NCBI RefSeq assembly: GCF_011044155.1 | Contig: NZ_CP049056.1 | Location: 1,426,001-1,490,000 of the forward strand | DNA length: 64,000 nucleotides | Direction of reading: 5' to 3' | From: Pikeienuella piscinae | GTDB lineage: Bacteria > Pseudomonadota > Alphaproteobacteria > Rhodobacterales > Rhodobacteraceae | In this document: positions 45,482 through 55,028 of the stretch, one piece after another | Layout: each line of letters starts with the position of its first letter | Position numbering within the stretch: position 1 is the stretch's first letter | Notes under the pieces: model-generated | Databases searched by the model: none | Seen by the model: only the letters and a program-made list of their open reading frames with translations | Told to the model about the DNA's origin: nothing | Translations under genes and position numbers: made by a program

Positions 45482-46516
45482 ATGAAAACCGAGTCCGCCA
45501 TTCACACCGCCGTCGGCAGACGGTTCTTTCTGAAAACCGGCGCCGCCGCGCTCGCCGCGCCGGCGCTTCTCGGGCGCGCCCGCGCGCAGGAGGTCTACGT
45601 CTTCAAGATCGCCCATTCCGAGGCGATCGGCTCGCCGCTCACCAACGCCTTCCAGCGCTGGGCGGACATCCTGAACGAGCGGAGCGAAGGCCGGATCGAA
45701 GCGCAGCATTTCCCCGCCAGCCAGCTTGGCGGCCTCTCGCAACTGCTCGAAGGCAGCCGCATCGGCACGATCCAAGCGACCACCGCCGGCCCCGACAGCG
45801 AAGAGGCGATCGCGCCCGAGATCGCCGCGTTCGGCGGCGCGCCCGGCTTCATCTACAAGGACGAGGCGCATGTCGACCGGGTCCTTCAGGGCCCGCTCGG
45901 CGAGGAAGTCTCGATGATCGCCCGTGAGAAGACCGGCGTCGAATTCGTCGCTTACGGCGAAAGCGGCTTTCGCCATGTGCTGGCGAAGGAGCCGGTGACA
46001 GATCTCGCCACGCTCGAAGGCGTGAAGCTCCGCGTTCCCGAACTGCGCGTCTGGGTCGATTTCTGGAGCATGCTCGGCGCCAACCCGACGCCGCTCCCCT
46101 ATTCGGAGCAGTATTCCGCGCTCTCCACCGGCGTGATCGACGGGCTGGAGTCGGATTATTTCTCCGTCCTCGGCTTCAAATGGCATGAGCAGGCGGCGCA
46201 TATCACCCCGACCTATCACTGGTTCCTGCCGAAGGCCGTGCGCGTGAACGCGGCGTGGCTGGACAGCCTGCCGCCCGAACTCGCCGAGATGGTCAGGGGC
46301 GTCGCGGTCGAGGTCTTCGCCGAACAGCGGACGGAAAACCGCGCCAAGGCCGGACAGGCGCTCGAGGACCTGAAGGCGGTCGGCGTCACCGTCCACCCGT
46401 TCCCGGCCGAAGAGCGCGCGCGGTGGGAGGAAAAGACCGAACCCCTCTTCGCCGAATTCGGCTCCAAGAGCCCGAAAACCGCGGAGATGATCGCAAAGAT
46501 CAGGGCGCTGGGCTGA
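45482..46516 (+). CDS. dctP: TRAP solute-binding protein with Tat signal (likely uronate)
   Basis: 344 residues. The N-terminus carries a twin-arginine signal (GRRFFLKTGAAALAAPAL, cleavage after RARAQ), so the protein may fold in the cytoplasm before export. The DctP domain includes FKIAHSEAIGSP, HFPASQLGGLSQLLEG and the ligand-binding KLRVPELRVWVDFWSMLGANPTPLPYSEQYSAL. GGGGAGG lies just before ATG 45482. Position among uxaC-uxuB-uxuA suggests glucuronate, galacturonate or a related acid as ligand (inference). Confidence 0.9.
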   Translation: MKTESAIHTAVGRRFFLKTGAAALAAPALLGRARAQEVYVFKIAHSEAIGSPLTNAFQRWADILNERSEGRIEAQHFPASQLGGLSQLLEGSRIGTIQATTAGPDSEEAIAPEIAAFGGAPGFIYKDEAHVDRVLQGPLGEEVSMIAREKTGVEFVAYGESGFRHVLAKEPVTDLATLEGVKLRVPELRVWVDFWSMLGANPTPLPYSEQYSALSTGVIDGLESDYFSVLGFKWHEQAAHITPTYHWFLPKAVRVNAAWLDSLPPELAEMVRGVAVEVFAEQRTENRAKAGQALEDLKAVGVTVHPFPAEERARWEEKTEPLFAEFGSKSPKTAEMIAKIRALG

Positions 46517-46598
46517 GCGTCGTCCGGAACGGCCGGCGGGCGCGTCCCGCCGGCTTGCCGGAACGGGGCCGACGCGACGAGGGCGACGGGAGCCGAGC

Positions 46599-48461
46599 AT
46601 GAGCGATACGGCACAATCGGCCGGCCGGGCCGCCGCGCCGCGGCCCGCCAGAGGCGGGGCCTTCGCCATCTGCGACGCGCTGCTGGAGGCGATCTCCGTC
46701 GCGCTCCTCCTCGGCGCGGCGGCGGTGGCGATCCTTCAGGTGTTCTGCCGCTACGTCCTCAACGCCTCGCTCCCCTGGCCGGAGGAGCTGGCGCAATGGT
46801 TCTTCGGCTGGGCGGTCTTTCTCGGCATGGCGCTCCTGACCGGGCGGAACAGCCACATCGCCATCGGCTTTCTCGGCCCGCGCCTGCCGCCGGCGGCGCG
46901 CGCGGCGCAGCGCTTCCTGATCCGCGCCGTGGTGACCGCCGCCAGTCTCGCGCTCATCCTGCACGGGATCGACTTCATGGGCCGGGCGATGCAGGTCTCG
47001 CCGGCGCTCGAATGGCCGATCAGTTATCTCGTTCTCGCCGTGCCGGTCGGCGCCGCGCTCAACATCCTCTTTCTCTTTCGCGCCGGCCCGCCGGTCGCCA
47101 CCCTCGCCGCGGCGCTGGCGGGCGGCGCGCTCTATTTCGCGGTGCGCGCGGGCGCGCCGCTGCTCCTCTCGCCGCAGGACGGCGCCGCGGCGCTGATGAT
47201 CGTCGGCCTCACGCTGATCTTCCTCGAAGTCCCGATCGCATTCGCCCTCACCTTCGGGGCCTTCGCCGGGCTGGCGCCGATGGGCGACATGATGCTGATG
47301 ACGGTGGCGCAGAACATCTCCGCCTCGCTCAACTCGTTCACCCTTCTCGCCATTCCCTTCTTCATCATGGCGGCCGCGGTGATGAACGCCGGCGGCGTCA
47401 CCGGCCGGCTGCTGGAGCTCGCAACGCATCTGGTCGGGCATTTCCGTGGCGGGCTGGGGCAGGCGAATGTCGTCACCAACGTGATGCTCGCCGGTGTCTC
47501 CGGCTCCTCCACCGCCGACGCCTCGGCGATCGCGAAGCTCCTCGCGCCGGAGATGGAGCAACGCGGCTATTCCCGCGCCTTCGCCTGCGCGCTCACCAGC
47601 GCCTCCTCGACGCTGGCGAACCTGATTCCGCCGGGGCTGGGGCTGATCATCTACGCCGCGCTCGCCTCGGTTTCGGTCGGCGCGCTCTTCGTCGCCACCA
47701 TCGTTCCGGGGCTTCTCGCGGCGACGGCGCTGGCGTTCGTCGTCTACGCCGTCTCCCGCCGGCGCGGCTATGGCGCGGGCGTCGCGCGCTCCTCCGGCGA
47801 AGAGCGGCTGACGGCGTTCTGGTATGCGATCCCGGCGCTTCTCCTGCCGGTGTTCATCGTCGGCGGCGTGCGGTTCGGCGTCTTCACCGCGACCGAGGCC
47901 GGGGCGATGGCCCTGGCTTTCGCCATCCTCTGCGGCGCGCTGGTCTATCGCGGCCTGACCGCGCGCAGCTTCGTCCACGCCGCGCGCGAAGCGGCGTCCG
48001 ACACCGTCGCCGTGGCCATCATCATCGCCGCCGCCGCGCCCTTCGCATGGATTCTCACCTTCGAACAGGCGCCGCAGAAGATCGCCGCCGCCCTCAGCGC
48101 GATTTCCGGCGATGAAATCACCCTGCTGCTGCTGATCAACGCGTTCCTGCTCTTCGTCGGCCTCTTCATGGAGATGATCGCGGCGATGGTGATCCTCGTC
48201 CCGATCCTCGTCCCCGTCGTGGCTGCGGCGGGGGTCGATCCGATCCAGTTCGGCGTCGTCCTCGTTCTCAATCTCGTCATCGGCGCGCTCACGCCGCCGC
48301 TCGGCGTCCTCGTCTTCACGACCGCCCGCGTCGGCGGCGCCGATGCGGTGGCGGTCTTCAGGGAGATCATCCCTTTCGTCATCGCACTGATCGTGGTGCT
48401 CCTGCTCGTCACCTTCGCGCCGGCGCTCACGCTCTGGCCGGTGGCCTGGTTCGGGCCCTGA
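46599..48461 (+). CDS. dctQM: TRAP permease, DctQ-DctM fusion
   Basis: 620 residues, about 170 longer than a lone DctM. Residues 20-165 form a DctQ unit (AICDALLEAISVALLLGAAAV, EELAQWFFGWAVFLGMALL), and residues 190-620 a DctM unit (LEVPIAFALTFGAFAGLAPMG, GVSGSSTADASAIAKLLAPEM, SSTLANLIPPGLGLIIYAAL, GALTPPLGVLVFTTARVGG). Both permease subunits are thus on one chain. It works with the Tat-exported DctP 82 bp upstream. GGGAG precedes the ATG. Confidence 0.94.
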   Translation: MSDTAQSAGRAAAPRPARGGAFAICDALLEAISVALLLGAAAVAILQVFCRYVLNASLPWPEELAQWFFGWAVFLGMALLTGRNSHIAIGFLGPRLPPAARAAQRFLIRAVVTAASLALILHGIDFMGRAMQVSPALEWPISYLVLAVPVGAALNILFLFRAGPPVATLAAALAGGALYFAVRAGAPLLLSPQDGAAALMIVGLTLIFLEVPIAFALTFGAFAGLAPMGDMMLMTVAQNISASLNSFTLLAIPFFIMAAAVMNAGGVTGRLLELATHLVGHFRGGLGQANVVTNVMLAGVSGSSTADASAIAKLLAPEMEQRGYSRAFACALTSASSTLANLIPPGLGLIIYAALASVSVGALFVATIVPGLLAATALAFVVYAVSRRRGYGAGVARSSGEERLTAFWYAIPALLLPVFIVGGVRFGVFTATEAGAMALAFAILCGALVYRGLTARSFVHAAREAASDTVAVAIIIAAAAPFAWILTFEQAPQKIAAALSAISGDEITLLLLINAFLLFVGLFMEMIAAMVILVPILVPVVAAAGVDPIQFGVVLVLNLVIGALTPPLGVLVFTTARVGGADAVAVFREIIPFVIALIVVLLLVTFAPALTLWPVAWFGP

Positions 48462-48496
48462 TCGCGACTGAAACCGCCTTTCGAAGGAAACTCCCC

Positions 48497-49537
48497 ATGT
48501 CCGGAAAAATCCGTCTCGCCATCATCGGGCTCGGCATGGCCGCGAAACCACATCTGGAGGCGCTGGCCGAGCTGGAGGACGAGATCGCGGTCAGCGGGGT
48601 TCTGACCCGCAGCGGCGCGAAGGCCGCGGCGACCGCAGAACTCTTTGGCTGCAAGACCTTTTCATCGCTCGAAGAGCTCGCTTCGGACAACGGGACCGAC
48701 GCCGCGCTCGTCCTCACCCCGCCGAACCAGCGGGCGGAGATCGTGCGTGCGCTCGCAGGCGCCGGAAAGCACATCCTGATGGAGAAACCTGTCGAGCGGA
48801 CCGGCGCCGCCGCTCGCACCCTCGTCGAGACCTGCGAAGCGGCGGGCGTCACCCTTGGCATCGTCTTTCAGCACCGATTCCGCGCCGGGGCGCGCCGCCT
48901 GGCGGAGTTGATCCGCGAGGGCGCGCTTGGCGAAGTCGCGCTGGCGCGCATCGATGTGCCCTGGTGGCGCGATCAGGCCTATTACGACACGCCCGGACGC
49001 GGCTCCTATGAGCGCGACGGCGGCGGCGTGCTGATCTCCCAGGCGATCCACACGCTCGACCTGGCGCTCAGCCTGACCGGGCCGGCGAAAAACGTCTCGG
49101 CGCTGACCGCGACGACCGCGATCCACCGGATGGAGTCGGAGGATTTCGCCGCCGCCGGTCTCCGCTTCGCCTCCGGCGCCGTCGGCGCGCTCATGGCGAC
49201 GACGGCGTCATGCCCCGGCCATGTCGAAAGCATCGCCATCGAGGGAACTTCGGGCGCGGCGATCCTTCGCGGCGGCGAGCTGACCGTCACATGGCGCGAC
49301 GGGCGAGAGGAGTTCGTAGCGGAATCGGCCGAGACCGGCGGCGGGGCCGACCCGATGGCCTTCCCCTGCGACTGGCACCGCGACCTGATCGCCGATTTCG
49401 CCCGCGCGATCCGCAGCGGCGGCGCGCCCGCCGTCACCGGGCGCGCGGCGCTGCGGGTTCACGCCCTGATCGACGCCATCACCGCCTCCTCCCGCGAGGG
49501 GCGCATGGTCGAGGTCGCGGATATGGAGGCGCTCTGA
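48497..49537 (+). CDS. Gfo/Idh/MocA-family oxidoreductase, first of a pair
   Basis: 346 residues. The N-terminal Rossmann fold has IIGLGMAAKPHLEAL, LTPPNQRAEIVRAL and the signature MEKPVERTG (EKP); the C-terminal domain has GGGVLISQAIHTLDLAL with a likely catalytic His. These NAD(P)-dependent enzymes oxidise or reduce sugars, inositols or sugar acids. It lies 35 bp after dctQM and overlaps the next gene by one base, so both belong to the transport operon. The substrate is unassigned. Confidence 0.9.
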   Translation: MSGKIRLAIIGLGMAAKPHLEALAELEDEIAVSGVLTRSGAKAAATAELFGCKTFSSLEELASDNGTDAALVLTPPNQRAEIVRALAGAGKHILMEKPVERTGAAARTLVETCEAAGVTLGIVFQHRFRAGARRLAELIREGALGEVALARIDVPWWRDQAYYDTPGRGSYERDGGGVLISQAIHTLDLALSLTGPAKNVSALTATTAIHRMESEDFAAAGLRFASGAVGALMATTASCPGHVESIAIEGTSGAAILRGGELTVTWRDGREEFVAESAETGGGADPMAFPCDWHRDLIADFARAIRSGGAPAVTGRAALRVHALIDAITASSREGRMVEVADMEAL

Positions 49538-50568
49538 TGCGCGCGCCGCTCCGCTTCGCCGCGCTCGGCCTCGACCACCGGCATATCTACGGCATGGCCG
49601 AGGGGATGATCGAGGCGGGCTGCGAATTCGCCGGCTGGTGGACCGAGGGGGAACCGCAGCCGCTTGAGGGTTTCCTGAAACGCTTTCCCGACATCCCCCG
49701 CGCCGAGGACCGCCGGCGCCTCCTAGATGACGAAAGCATCGCCCTCGTCCTGATCGCCTGCCCGCCCGACCGGCGCGCGGCGCTGGCGGTGGAGGCGATG
49801 CGCCATGGCAAGGACGTGATGCTCGACAAGCCCGGCTGCATCACCGAGGCGGAACTGGCGGGGATCCGTAAAACCGTCGCCGCCACCAGCAGGATCTGGT
49901 CGGTAAATTTTTCCGAGCGGTTCGAGGTTCGCGCCGTCACGCGCGCCACCGAGATGGTGCGCGAAGGCCGGATCGGCAAGGTGATCCAGACAATCGGCCT
50001 CGGCCCGCACCGGCTGAACGCTCATCTTCGCCCGGACTGGTTCTTCGATCCCGCGCGCTATGGCGGCGTCCTGACCGATATCGCCTCGCACCAGATCGAC
50101 CAGTTCCTGCATTTCACCGGGCTGGAGACGGCCGAGATCGCCCATGCCGCGATCGGCAACTTCGCCAATCCCGACCACCCCGCCTTCCAGGATTTCGGCG
50201 AGATCGCCCTCGCCGGCGCCGGCGCGCAGGGCTATATCCGCGTCGACTGGTATACGCCCGACGCGCTGCCGAACTGGGGCGACGGGCGGCTCTTCATCTC
50301 CGGCTCGGAGGGCGCGATCGAGTTGCGGAAATATGTCGATCCGGTCGGCCGGCCCGGAACCGATCATCTCTTCCTCGTCAACGGAACCGAATACGAGCAT
50401 TTCGACTGCTCCGGGTCGGAACTCCCGTATTTCCGCAATCTCGCGGCGGATGTGCGCGAACGCACCGAAACCGCCTGCGCGCAGGCCCACACCTTCACCG
50501 TCACCGAACTGGCGCTGGAGGCGCAGGCCCGCGCGACGCGGCGCGGCGCCCTCGCCGGCGCAGGCTGA
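49537..50568 (+). CDS. Gfo/Idh/MocA-family oxidoreductase, second of a pair
   Basis: 343 residues. Start ATG 49537 overlaps the TGA of the first gene (TGATG). Its beginning is RFAALGLDHRHIYGMAEGMIEAG, with a modified nucleotide-binding loop (GLDHRH in place of GxGxxG), the DKPGCITEAEL signature in place of EKP, and GGVLTDIASHQIDQFLHFTG as the catalytic-region match. It is a divergent paralogue of the preceding enzyme. Both may act on a side substrate of the uronate pathway or convert an unusual sugar acid; this is inference. Confidence 0.87.
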   Translation: MRAPLRFAALGLDHRHIYGMAEGMIEAGCEFAGWWTEGEPQPLEGFLKRFPDIPRAEDRRRLLDDESIALVLIACPPDRRAALAVEAMRHGKDVMLDKPGCITEAELAGIRKTVAATSRIWSVNFSERFEVRAVTRATEMVREGRIGKVIQTIGLGPHRLNAHLRPDWFFDPARYGGVLTDIASHQIDQFLHFTGLETAEIAHAAIGNFANPDHPAFQDFGEIALAGAGAQGYIRVDWYTPDALPNWGDGRLFISGSEGAIELRKYVDPVGRPGTDHLFLVNGTEYEHFDCSGSELPYFRNLAADVRERTETACAQAHTFTVTELALEAQARATRRGALAGAG

Positions 50569-50613
50569 CGGCCCCCTTTCCCCCGCGCCGCGGCGCCGCT
50601 ATAGCCCGGCTTC

Positions 50614-52218
50614 ATGAGCCGCACGCACAACGCCCCCGAACTCCCACCCGAAATCGCCCGCCGGCGCACTTTCGCGATCATCTCGCATCCCGACGCCGGC
50701 AAGACGACGCTGACCGAGAAACTCCTCCTGCATGGCGGCGCCATCAACATGGCCGGCCAGGTCCGCGCCAAGGGGGAGGCAAGGCGCACCCGCTCCGACT
50801 TCATGAAGATGGAGCAGGAGCGCGGCATTTCCGTCTCCGCCTCCGCCATGTCCTTCGAATTCGCCGATTACTGGCTCAACCTCGTGGACACGCCCGGCCA
50901 CGCCGACTTCTCCGAGGACACCTACCGGACGCTGACCGCGGTCGACGCGGCGGTGATGGTGATCGACGGCGCCAAGGGGGTCGAGAGCCAGACGCGGAAG
51001 CTCTTCGAGGTCTGCCGGCTACGCGACATGCCGATCCTCACCTTCTGCAACAAGATGGACCGCGAAAGCCGCGACCCGTTCGAGATCATCGACGAGATAC
51101 AGGAAAGCCTCGCCCTCGACGTCGCGCCGGTCTCCTGGCCGATCGGCATGGGGCGGGACTTTCTCGGCGCCTATGACCTCGTGAACGACCGGTTAGAGTT
51201 GATGGACCGGGCGGAGCGCAACGTGAAGGGCCGGTCCATCGCCATCGCCGGGCTCGATGACCCGAAACTGGCCGAGCATCTCCCCGCCGACCGGCTTGAG
51301 GAGCTGCGCGCCGAGGTGGAGATGGCGCGCGGCCTCCTCCCCACGTTCGACCGGCAGGCCTTTCTCGACGGGACGCTGACGCCGATCTGGTTCGGCTCCG
51401 CCATCAACTCCTTCGGGGTGAAGGAGCTGCTGACCGGCCTCGGCGCCTACGCCCCCGCCCCGCAGCCCCGCGCGACGGAGACGCGGCAGATCACCGCCGA
51501 TGAACCGAAGGTCGCCGGCTTCGTCTTCAAGGTGCAGGCGAACATGGACCCCAAGCACCGCGACCGGGTCGCCTTCGTCCGCCTCTGCTCCGGCCATTTC
51601 AAGCGCGGCGCGAAGCTGAAACATGTCCGCTCCGGCAAGCAGATGGCGATCTCCAACCCGGTGCTTTTTCTGGCCAACGACCGCGAGATCGCCGACGACG
51701 CCTGGGCCGGCGACATCATCGGCGTGCCGAACCATGGCCAGCTTCGCATCGGCGACGCGCTGACGGAGGGGGAGGACCTGAGATTCACCGGCATCCCCTC
51801 CTTCGCGCCGGAGCTGCTGCAATCGGTGCGCGCGGGCGATCCGCTGAAGGCGAAGCATCTCGACAAGGCGCTGACGCAATTCGCCGAGGAAGGCGCGGCC
51901 AAGCTCTTCAAGCCCGAAATCGGCGCCGGCTGGATCGTCGGCGTCGTCGGCCCGCTGCAGTTCGACGTGCTGGGGAGCCGGATCGAGATCGAATACGGCC
52001 TGCCAGTGCGCTTCGAGCCGACGCAATACGCCTCCGCCCGGTGGCTGCGCGGCGCGGCGGCGGATGTCGACGCCTTCATCAAGGCCAATCGCGGCCAGAT
52101 GGCCCGCGACCATGACGGCGACCCGGTGTTCCTGACCCGTATCCAGTGGGACATCGACCGCGCGGAGAAGGATTTTCCGAATGTCGAACTGGCCGCGACC
52201 AAACAGATGATGGTCTGA
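50614..52218 (+). CDS. prfC: peptide chain release factor 3
   Basis: 534 residues, RF3 length. GTPase motifs: G1 SHPDAGKTTLTEK, the switch segment ERGISVSASAMSFE, G3 DTPGHADFSEDTYR, G4 NKMDRE. The C-terminal domains contain GVVGPLQFDVLGSRIEIEYG. It recycles RF1/RF2 from the ribosome after peptide release. The ATG at 50614 begins the usual RF3 N-terminus; the ribosome binding site is weak. It starts 45 bp after the Gfo/Idh gene but is functionally unrelated to it. Confidence 0.97.
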   Translation: MSRTHNAPELPPEIARRRTFAIISHPDAGKTTLTEKLLLHGGAINMAGQVRAKGEARRTRSDFMKMEQERGISVSASAMSFEFADYWLNLVDTPGHADFSEDTYRTLTAVDAAVMVIDGAKGVESQTRKLFEVCRLRDMPILTFCNKMDRESRDPFEIIDEIQESLALDVAPVSWPIGMGRDFLGAYDLVNDRLELMDRAERNVKGRSIAIAGLDDPKLAEHLPADRLEELRAEVEMARGLLPTFDRQAFLDGTLTPIWFGSAINSFGVKELLTGLGAYAPAPQPRATETRQITADEPKVAGFVFKVQANMDPKHRDRVAFVRLCSGHFKRGAKLKHVRSGKQMAISNPVLFLANDREIADDAWAGDIIGVPNHGQLRIGDALTEGEDLRFTGIPSFAPELLQSVRAGDPLKAKHLDKALTQFAEEGAAKLFKPEIGAGWIVGVVGPLQFDVLGSRIEIEYGLPVRFEPTQYASARWLRGAAADVDAFIKANRGQMARDHDGDPVFLTRIQWDIDRAEKDFPNVELAATKQMMV

Positions 52219-52306
52219 GCCGAGCCCCGGTCCCGGACCCCGCCCCGCGCCGCGCAACCGCTCGGGACCTCGCGCCGCGCCCGGCGCCCTGATCCGCCGC
52301 GCGCCG

Positions 52307-53941
52307 CTACAGGTCGAGCGCGCCCTGCCCGCCGCTTTCCTCGCGCTTCGCTCTCCGGAACGCGTCGTCGCGCCGCGCCGGCAGCCGCACCGCCCGGTCG
52401 CGGAGCGTCAGCGCGTCCTCGACCGTGACGATCTGGATGCGGGGGACGGCCGAGAATCCCTCCATCTCGAACTGCCCCGCCGCCGCCGCCTCCGCCACCA
52501 TCGGTTTCGTCGGCGCGGTCAGGGTCAGGAAAACCCCGATCTCCGCCTTCTCCCGCTCCACCACCCCGCGCAGATCGCGGATCATCGCGACGCCGACATT
52601 GTCGCCCGCCTTCACCGAGACCACGGCGCGCTGCGTCTTGCCGAAATAGATATTGCCGTCGATCCCCCGGTCGGCGCCCTTTTTCGACTGGTTCCCCGGC
52701 TGCGCGGCGATGAGCGAAAGCGCCCATTTCTCGAACTCGAAATAGTAATTCTTGTCCTCCCGCCCCCGGCGGGCGAGGTCCCGCGCCCCGGCGAGGTCCT
52801 CCGGCACCCCGTGCGTGGTGAACTCGACCCCCGCGAACGCGTCGCGCAGCCGCTTCTCGATCAGCCCGATGGCCAGATGCGTGACGTCGATGCCGATCCA
52901 GCCCCGCCCCAGTTTCTCGGCGGCGTGAACCGTGGTGCCGCAACCGCAGAACGGGTCCAGCACCACGTCGCCGGGATTGGACGAGGCGGAGACGATGCGT
53001 TCGAGTAGGGCGACAGGTTTCTGGGTCGGGTAGCCGAGGCGTTCTTGGGCGCGGGCGTTCACCGGCGGGATATCTGTCCATAGGGATTGAACGGGCATGC
53101 CCTTAAGTTCATCGGCAAAACTCTTTCGTCGAATTCGCTTAGATTTATCTGCTGGAAAGTGGAGCCTCCCCTCAGCATCCCACTGCTCCATCTTTGCCTT
53201 GGAAATCATCCACCCATTTGATGGGGACTGATAACCCTTATAATCGTATCTTAAATTTGGCCTAGGCGCTGGGTTTACGAGGCTAGTTGCTTGATAAAGG
53301 CGGCCGTCTTTGTCTTTAAGGGTAAATCTAGTATCAATATAATTTTGATATTCTGGACTATCTCGATTGTATTGCACGGAAAACTTGGCTTCGGACGACT
53401 TTGCGAAGAAAAAAATCGTGTCAGTGGTTCCGCCAAAGCGGTTGGCCTCGTGGACCGCGCTACTCATCCCCGGACGGCGATGCCAAATAATCTCATTCCG
53501 AAAATTCCGCGCCCCAAAAATCGCATCCAGCAAAATCTTGAGATAGTGGCTCGCGGTCGGATCGCAGTGCAGGTAGAGGCTCCCGGTCGGCTTCAGCACC
53601 CGGTGCAGCTCCAGCAGCCGCACCGCCATCATCGCCAGATAGGCCATCATGTCGTTCTCGCCGAGGAACGACCGCATCGCCCGCAGCATCTCCGCCGCCG
53701 CGCCGTTGCCCGACCGCAGCACCTCCCCGAACGCCTCCTCCGCCGCGTCGGTCCAGTGCCATGTGTCGTCGAACGCCTCGATCTGCGCCGCGCTCTCCTT
53801 TCCCTTCGGTCCCTTGAAGAGAACGTTGTAGGACGCGTTCGAATTGAACGGCGGGTCCAGATAGATCAGATCGACGCTCTCGTCGGCGATGCTGTCGCGC
53901 AGCACCGCCAGATTGTCGCCGTAGTAAAGATGATTCCCCAT
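52307..53941 (-). CDS. DNA methyltransferase fused to Mrr-like nuclease domain
   Basis: 544 residues. Methyltransferase motif IV is DPPF (29-32, in [10 protein letters not shown]) and precedes motif [10 protein letters not shown] (329-337), the beta-class order used by N6-adenine or N4-cytosine enzymes. Between them lies a target-recognition region. From about residue 398 a second domain starts ([13 protein letters not shown]); GADRGIDG (422-429) and VSVKAG (441-446) give the D ... (S/E)xK pattern of an Mrr-type restriction nuclease. Residues about 155-285 (DNA 53090-53480) are markedly AT-richer than both ends, suggesting a replaced specificity region. GGGAGG precedes ATG 53941. No separate restriction or specificity gene is adjacent. 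It could be a one-protein restriction-modification enzyme. Confidence 0.88.
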   Translation of the reverse strand: MGNHLYYGDNLAVLRDSIADESVDLIYLDPPFNSNASYNVLFKGPKGKESAAQIEAFDDTWHWTDAAEEAFGEVLRSGNGAAAEMLRAMRSFLGENDMMAYLAMMAVRLLELHRVLKPTGSLYLHCDPTASHYLKILLDAIFGARNFRNEIIWHRRPGMSSAVHEANRFGGTTDTIFFFAKSSEAKFSVQYNRDSPEYQNYIDTRFTLKDKDGRLYQATSLVNPAPRPNLRYDYKGYQSPSNGWMISKAKMEQWDAEGRLHFPADKSKRIRRKSFADELKGMPVQSLWTDIPPVNARAQERLGYPTQKPVALLERIVSASSNPGDVVLDPFCGCGTTVHAAEKLGRGWIGIDVTHLAIGLIEKRLRDAFAGVEFTTHGVPEDLAGARDLARRGREDKNYYFEFEKWALSLIAAQPGNQSKKGADRGIDGNIYFGKTQRAVVSVKAGDNVGVAMIRDLRGVVEREKAEIGVFLTLTAPTKPMVAEAAAAGQFEMEGFSAVPRIQIVTVEDALTLRDRAVRLPARRDDAFRRAKREESGGQGALDL

Positions 53942-54046
53942 CGCGCCCTCCCGCACGCATCAGCCTAGCCGCGCCCGCCCCGCCGGGGCAATCGACGAAC
54001 CGCGCCAGCCCCGGTCCCGGCCCGGGGCCGGAATCGCGGAGCCCCC

Positions 54047-54877
54047 TCACCGCCGCAGCTTCATAGCCGCTTTCGTCCGCTCCATGATCCAGTCCGCCGC
54101 CAGCATCACCCGCGTCAGCCGTTTCGATTTTCCCGCGATCTCCATCCAGAGGTCGCGTTTGCGCGTCAGCTCCATGTCGCGCGGCTCGATTCCCGGCTCG
54201 CGCATCGCCAGCGGCGTCGGCAGCCAGCCCCGGCCCGCCCCGCTGCGGATCAGCGCCAGCGCGCTCGCCTCGTCCTCCGCCTCCGCCCGCGCCCAGCCCG
54301 AAGCCGCCGGCGCGTCGTCCAGCCATTCCCTGAGATCGGAGCCCGGCGGCCCCTGTTCGATCCAGAAGGGGCCGAAGGGCGTCTGCCGGTCCGTCCACGG
54401 CGCGGCGTAGACCCGGTATTCGATCCGCCCGATCCGCCGCGCGAACGGGCCGGGCCGGAAGGCCAGCGTGATGTCCGCCGCCGAGCCGGCCGCATCCGCC
54501 CCGACGAAGAGCAGCCGCACATGGCGGGCCTCGAAACTCTCCGCGAAGGGCGCCAGCAGCCAACTCGCCAGCCCCTCCGGCGCCGCGATCCTCACGGACC
54601 CGGCCTCCCCCGACGGCCCGGCGACGCCGAGCAGCGCCGCATCCCACACCGCCGCCATCTCGTCGGCATGGTCGAGCGCGTCGCGCCCCGCCTCGGTCAG
54701 CCGCAGCCAGCGTCCCCGCCGCTCCAGCAGGCGGGCGCCGAGCACCCCCTCCAGCGCCCCGACCCGGCGCCGGATGACATGCCGGCTGATTCCCAGCATC
54801 CGGGCGGCGGCGATGAAGCCGCGCCGCTCCGCGACAGCGCGGAAGATGCGCAGATCGTCCCAGTTCTCAGCGTGCAT
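54047..54877 (-). CDS. LysR-family transcriptional regulator
   Basis: 276 residues. The N-terminal LysR helix-turn-helix is clear (WDDLRIFRAVAERRGFIAAARMLGISRHVIRRRVGALEGVLGARLLERR). The effector domain is short and matches the non-canonical branch that lacks a strong ligand motif (ITLAFRPGPFARR and similar). It probably regulates an unlinked or neighbouring gene; the nearest is the methyltransferase gene on the same strand, 105 bp downstream. No divergent target is adjacent, so its regulon is unknown. Confidence 0.88.
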   Translation of the reverse strand: MHAENWDDLRIFRAVAERRGFIAAARMLGISRHVIRRRVGALEGVLGARLLERRGRWLRLTEAGRDALDHADEMAAVWDAALLGVAGPSGEAGSVRIAAPEGLASWLLAPFAESFEARHVRLLFVGADAAGSAADITLAFRPGPFARRIGRIEYRVYAAPWTDRQTPFGPFWIEQGPPGSDLREWLDDAPAASGWARAEAEDEASALALIRSGAGRGWLPTPLAMREPGIEPRDMELTRKRDLWMEIAGKSKRLTRVMLAADWIMERTKAAMKLRR

Positions 54878-54969
54878 GAGGCGGCCTCTGGAATCGCGAA
54901 AAACCCGGTCGAGACCTTACCGCGCCCCCGTTAACGCGCCGGAAACCCATCGCGCGCTGGCCCGAATCG

Positions 54970-54998
54970 AAAACGCCCCGGCGGTTCGGGCCGGGGCG
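54970..54998 (-). terminator. terminator downstream of dksA
   Basis: On the minus strand CGCCCCGGC pairs with GCCGGGGCG (54974-54998) around a 7-base loop and is followed by TTTT. T residues also follow on the plus strand. It lies 31 bp after the dksA stop. Confidence 0.82.
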
Positions 54999-55028
54999 TT
55001 TCGGACGCACGAAAGGGCGGGGTGCGCC

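Noticed and set aside
45323-46669. Upstream in-frame extension of the DUF6807 gene
   Set aside because: It is antisense to the TRAP binding protein and lacks family similarity; the ATG at 45322 has a ribosome binding site.
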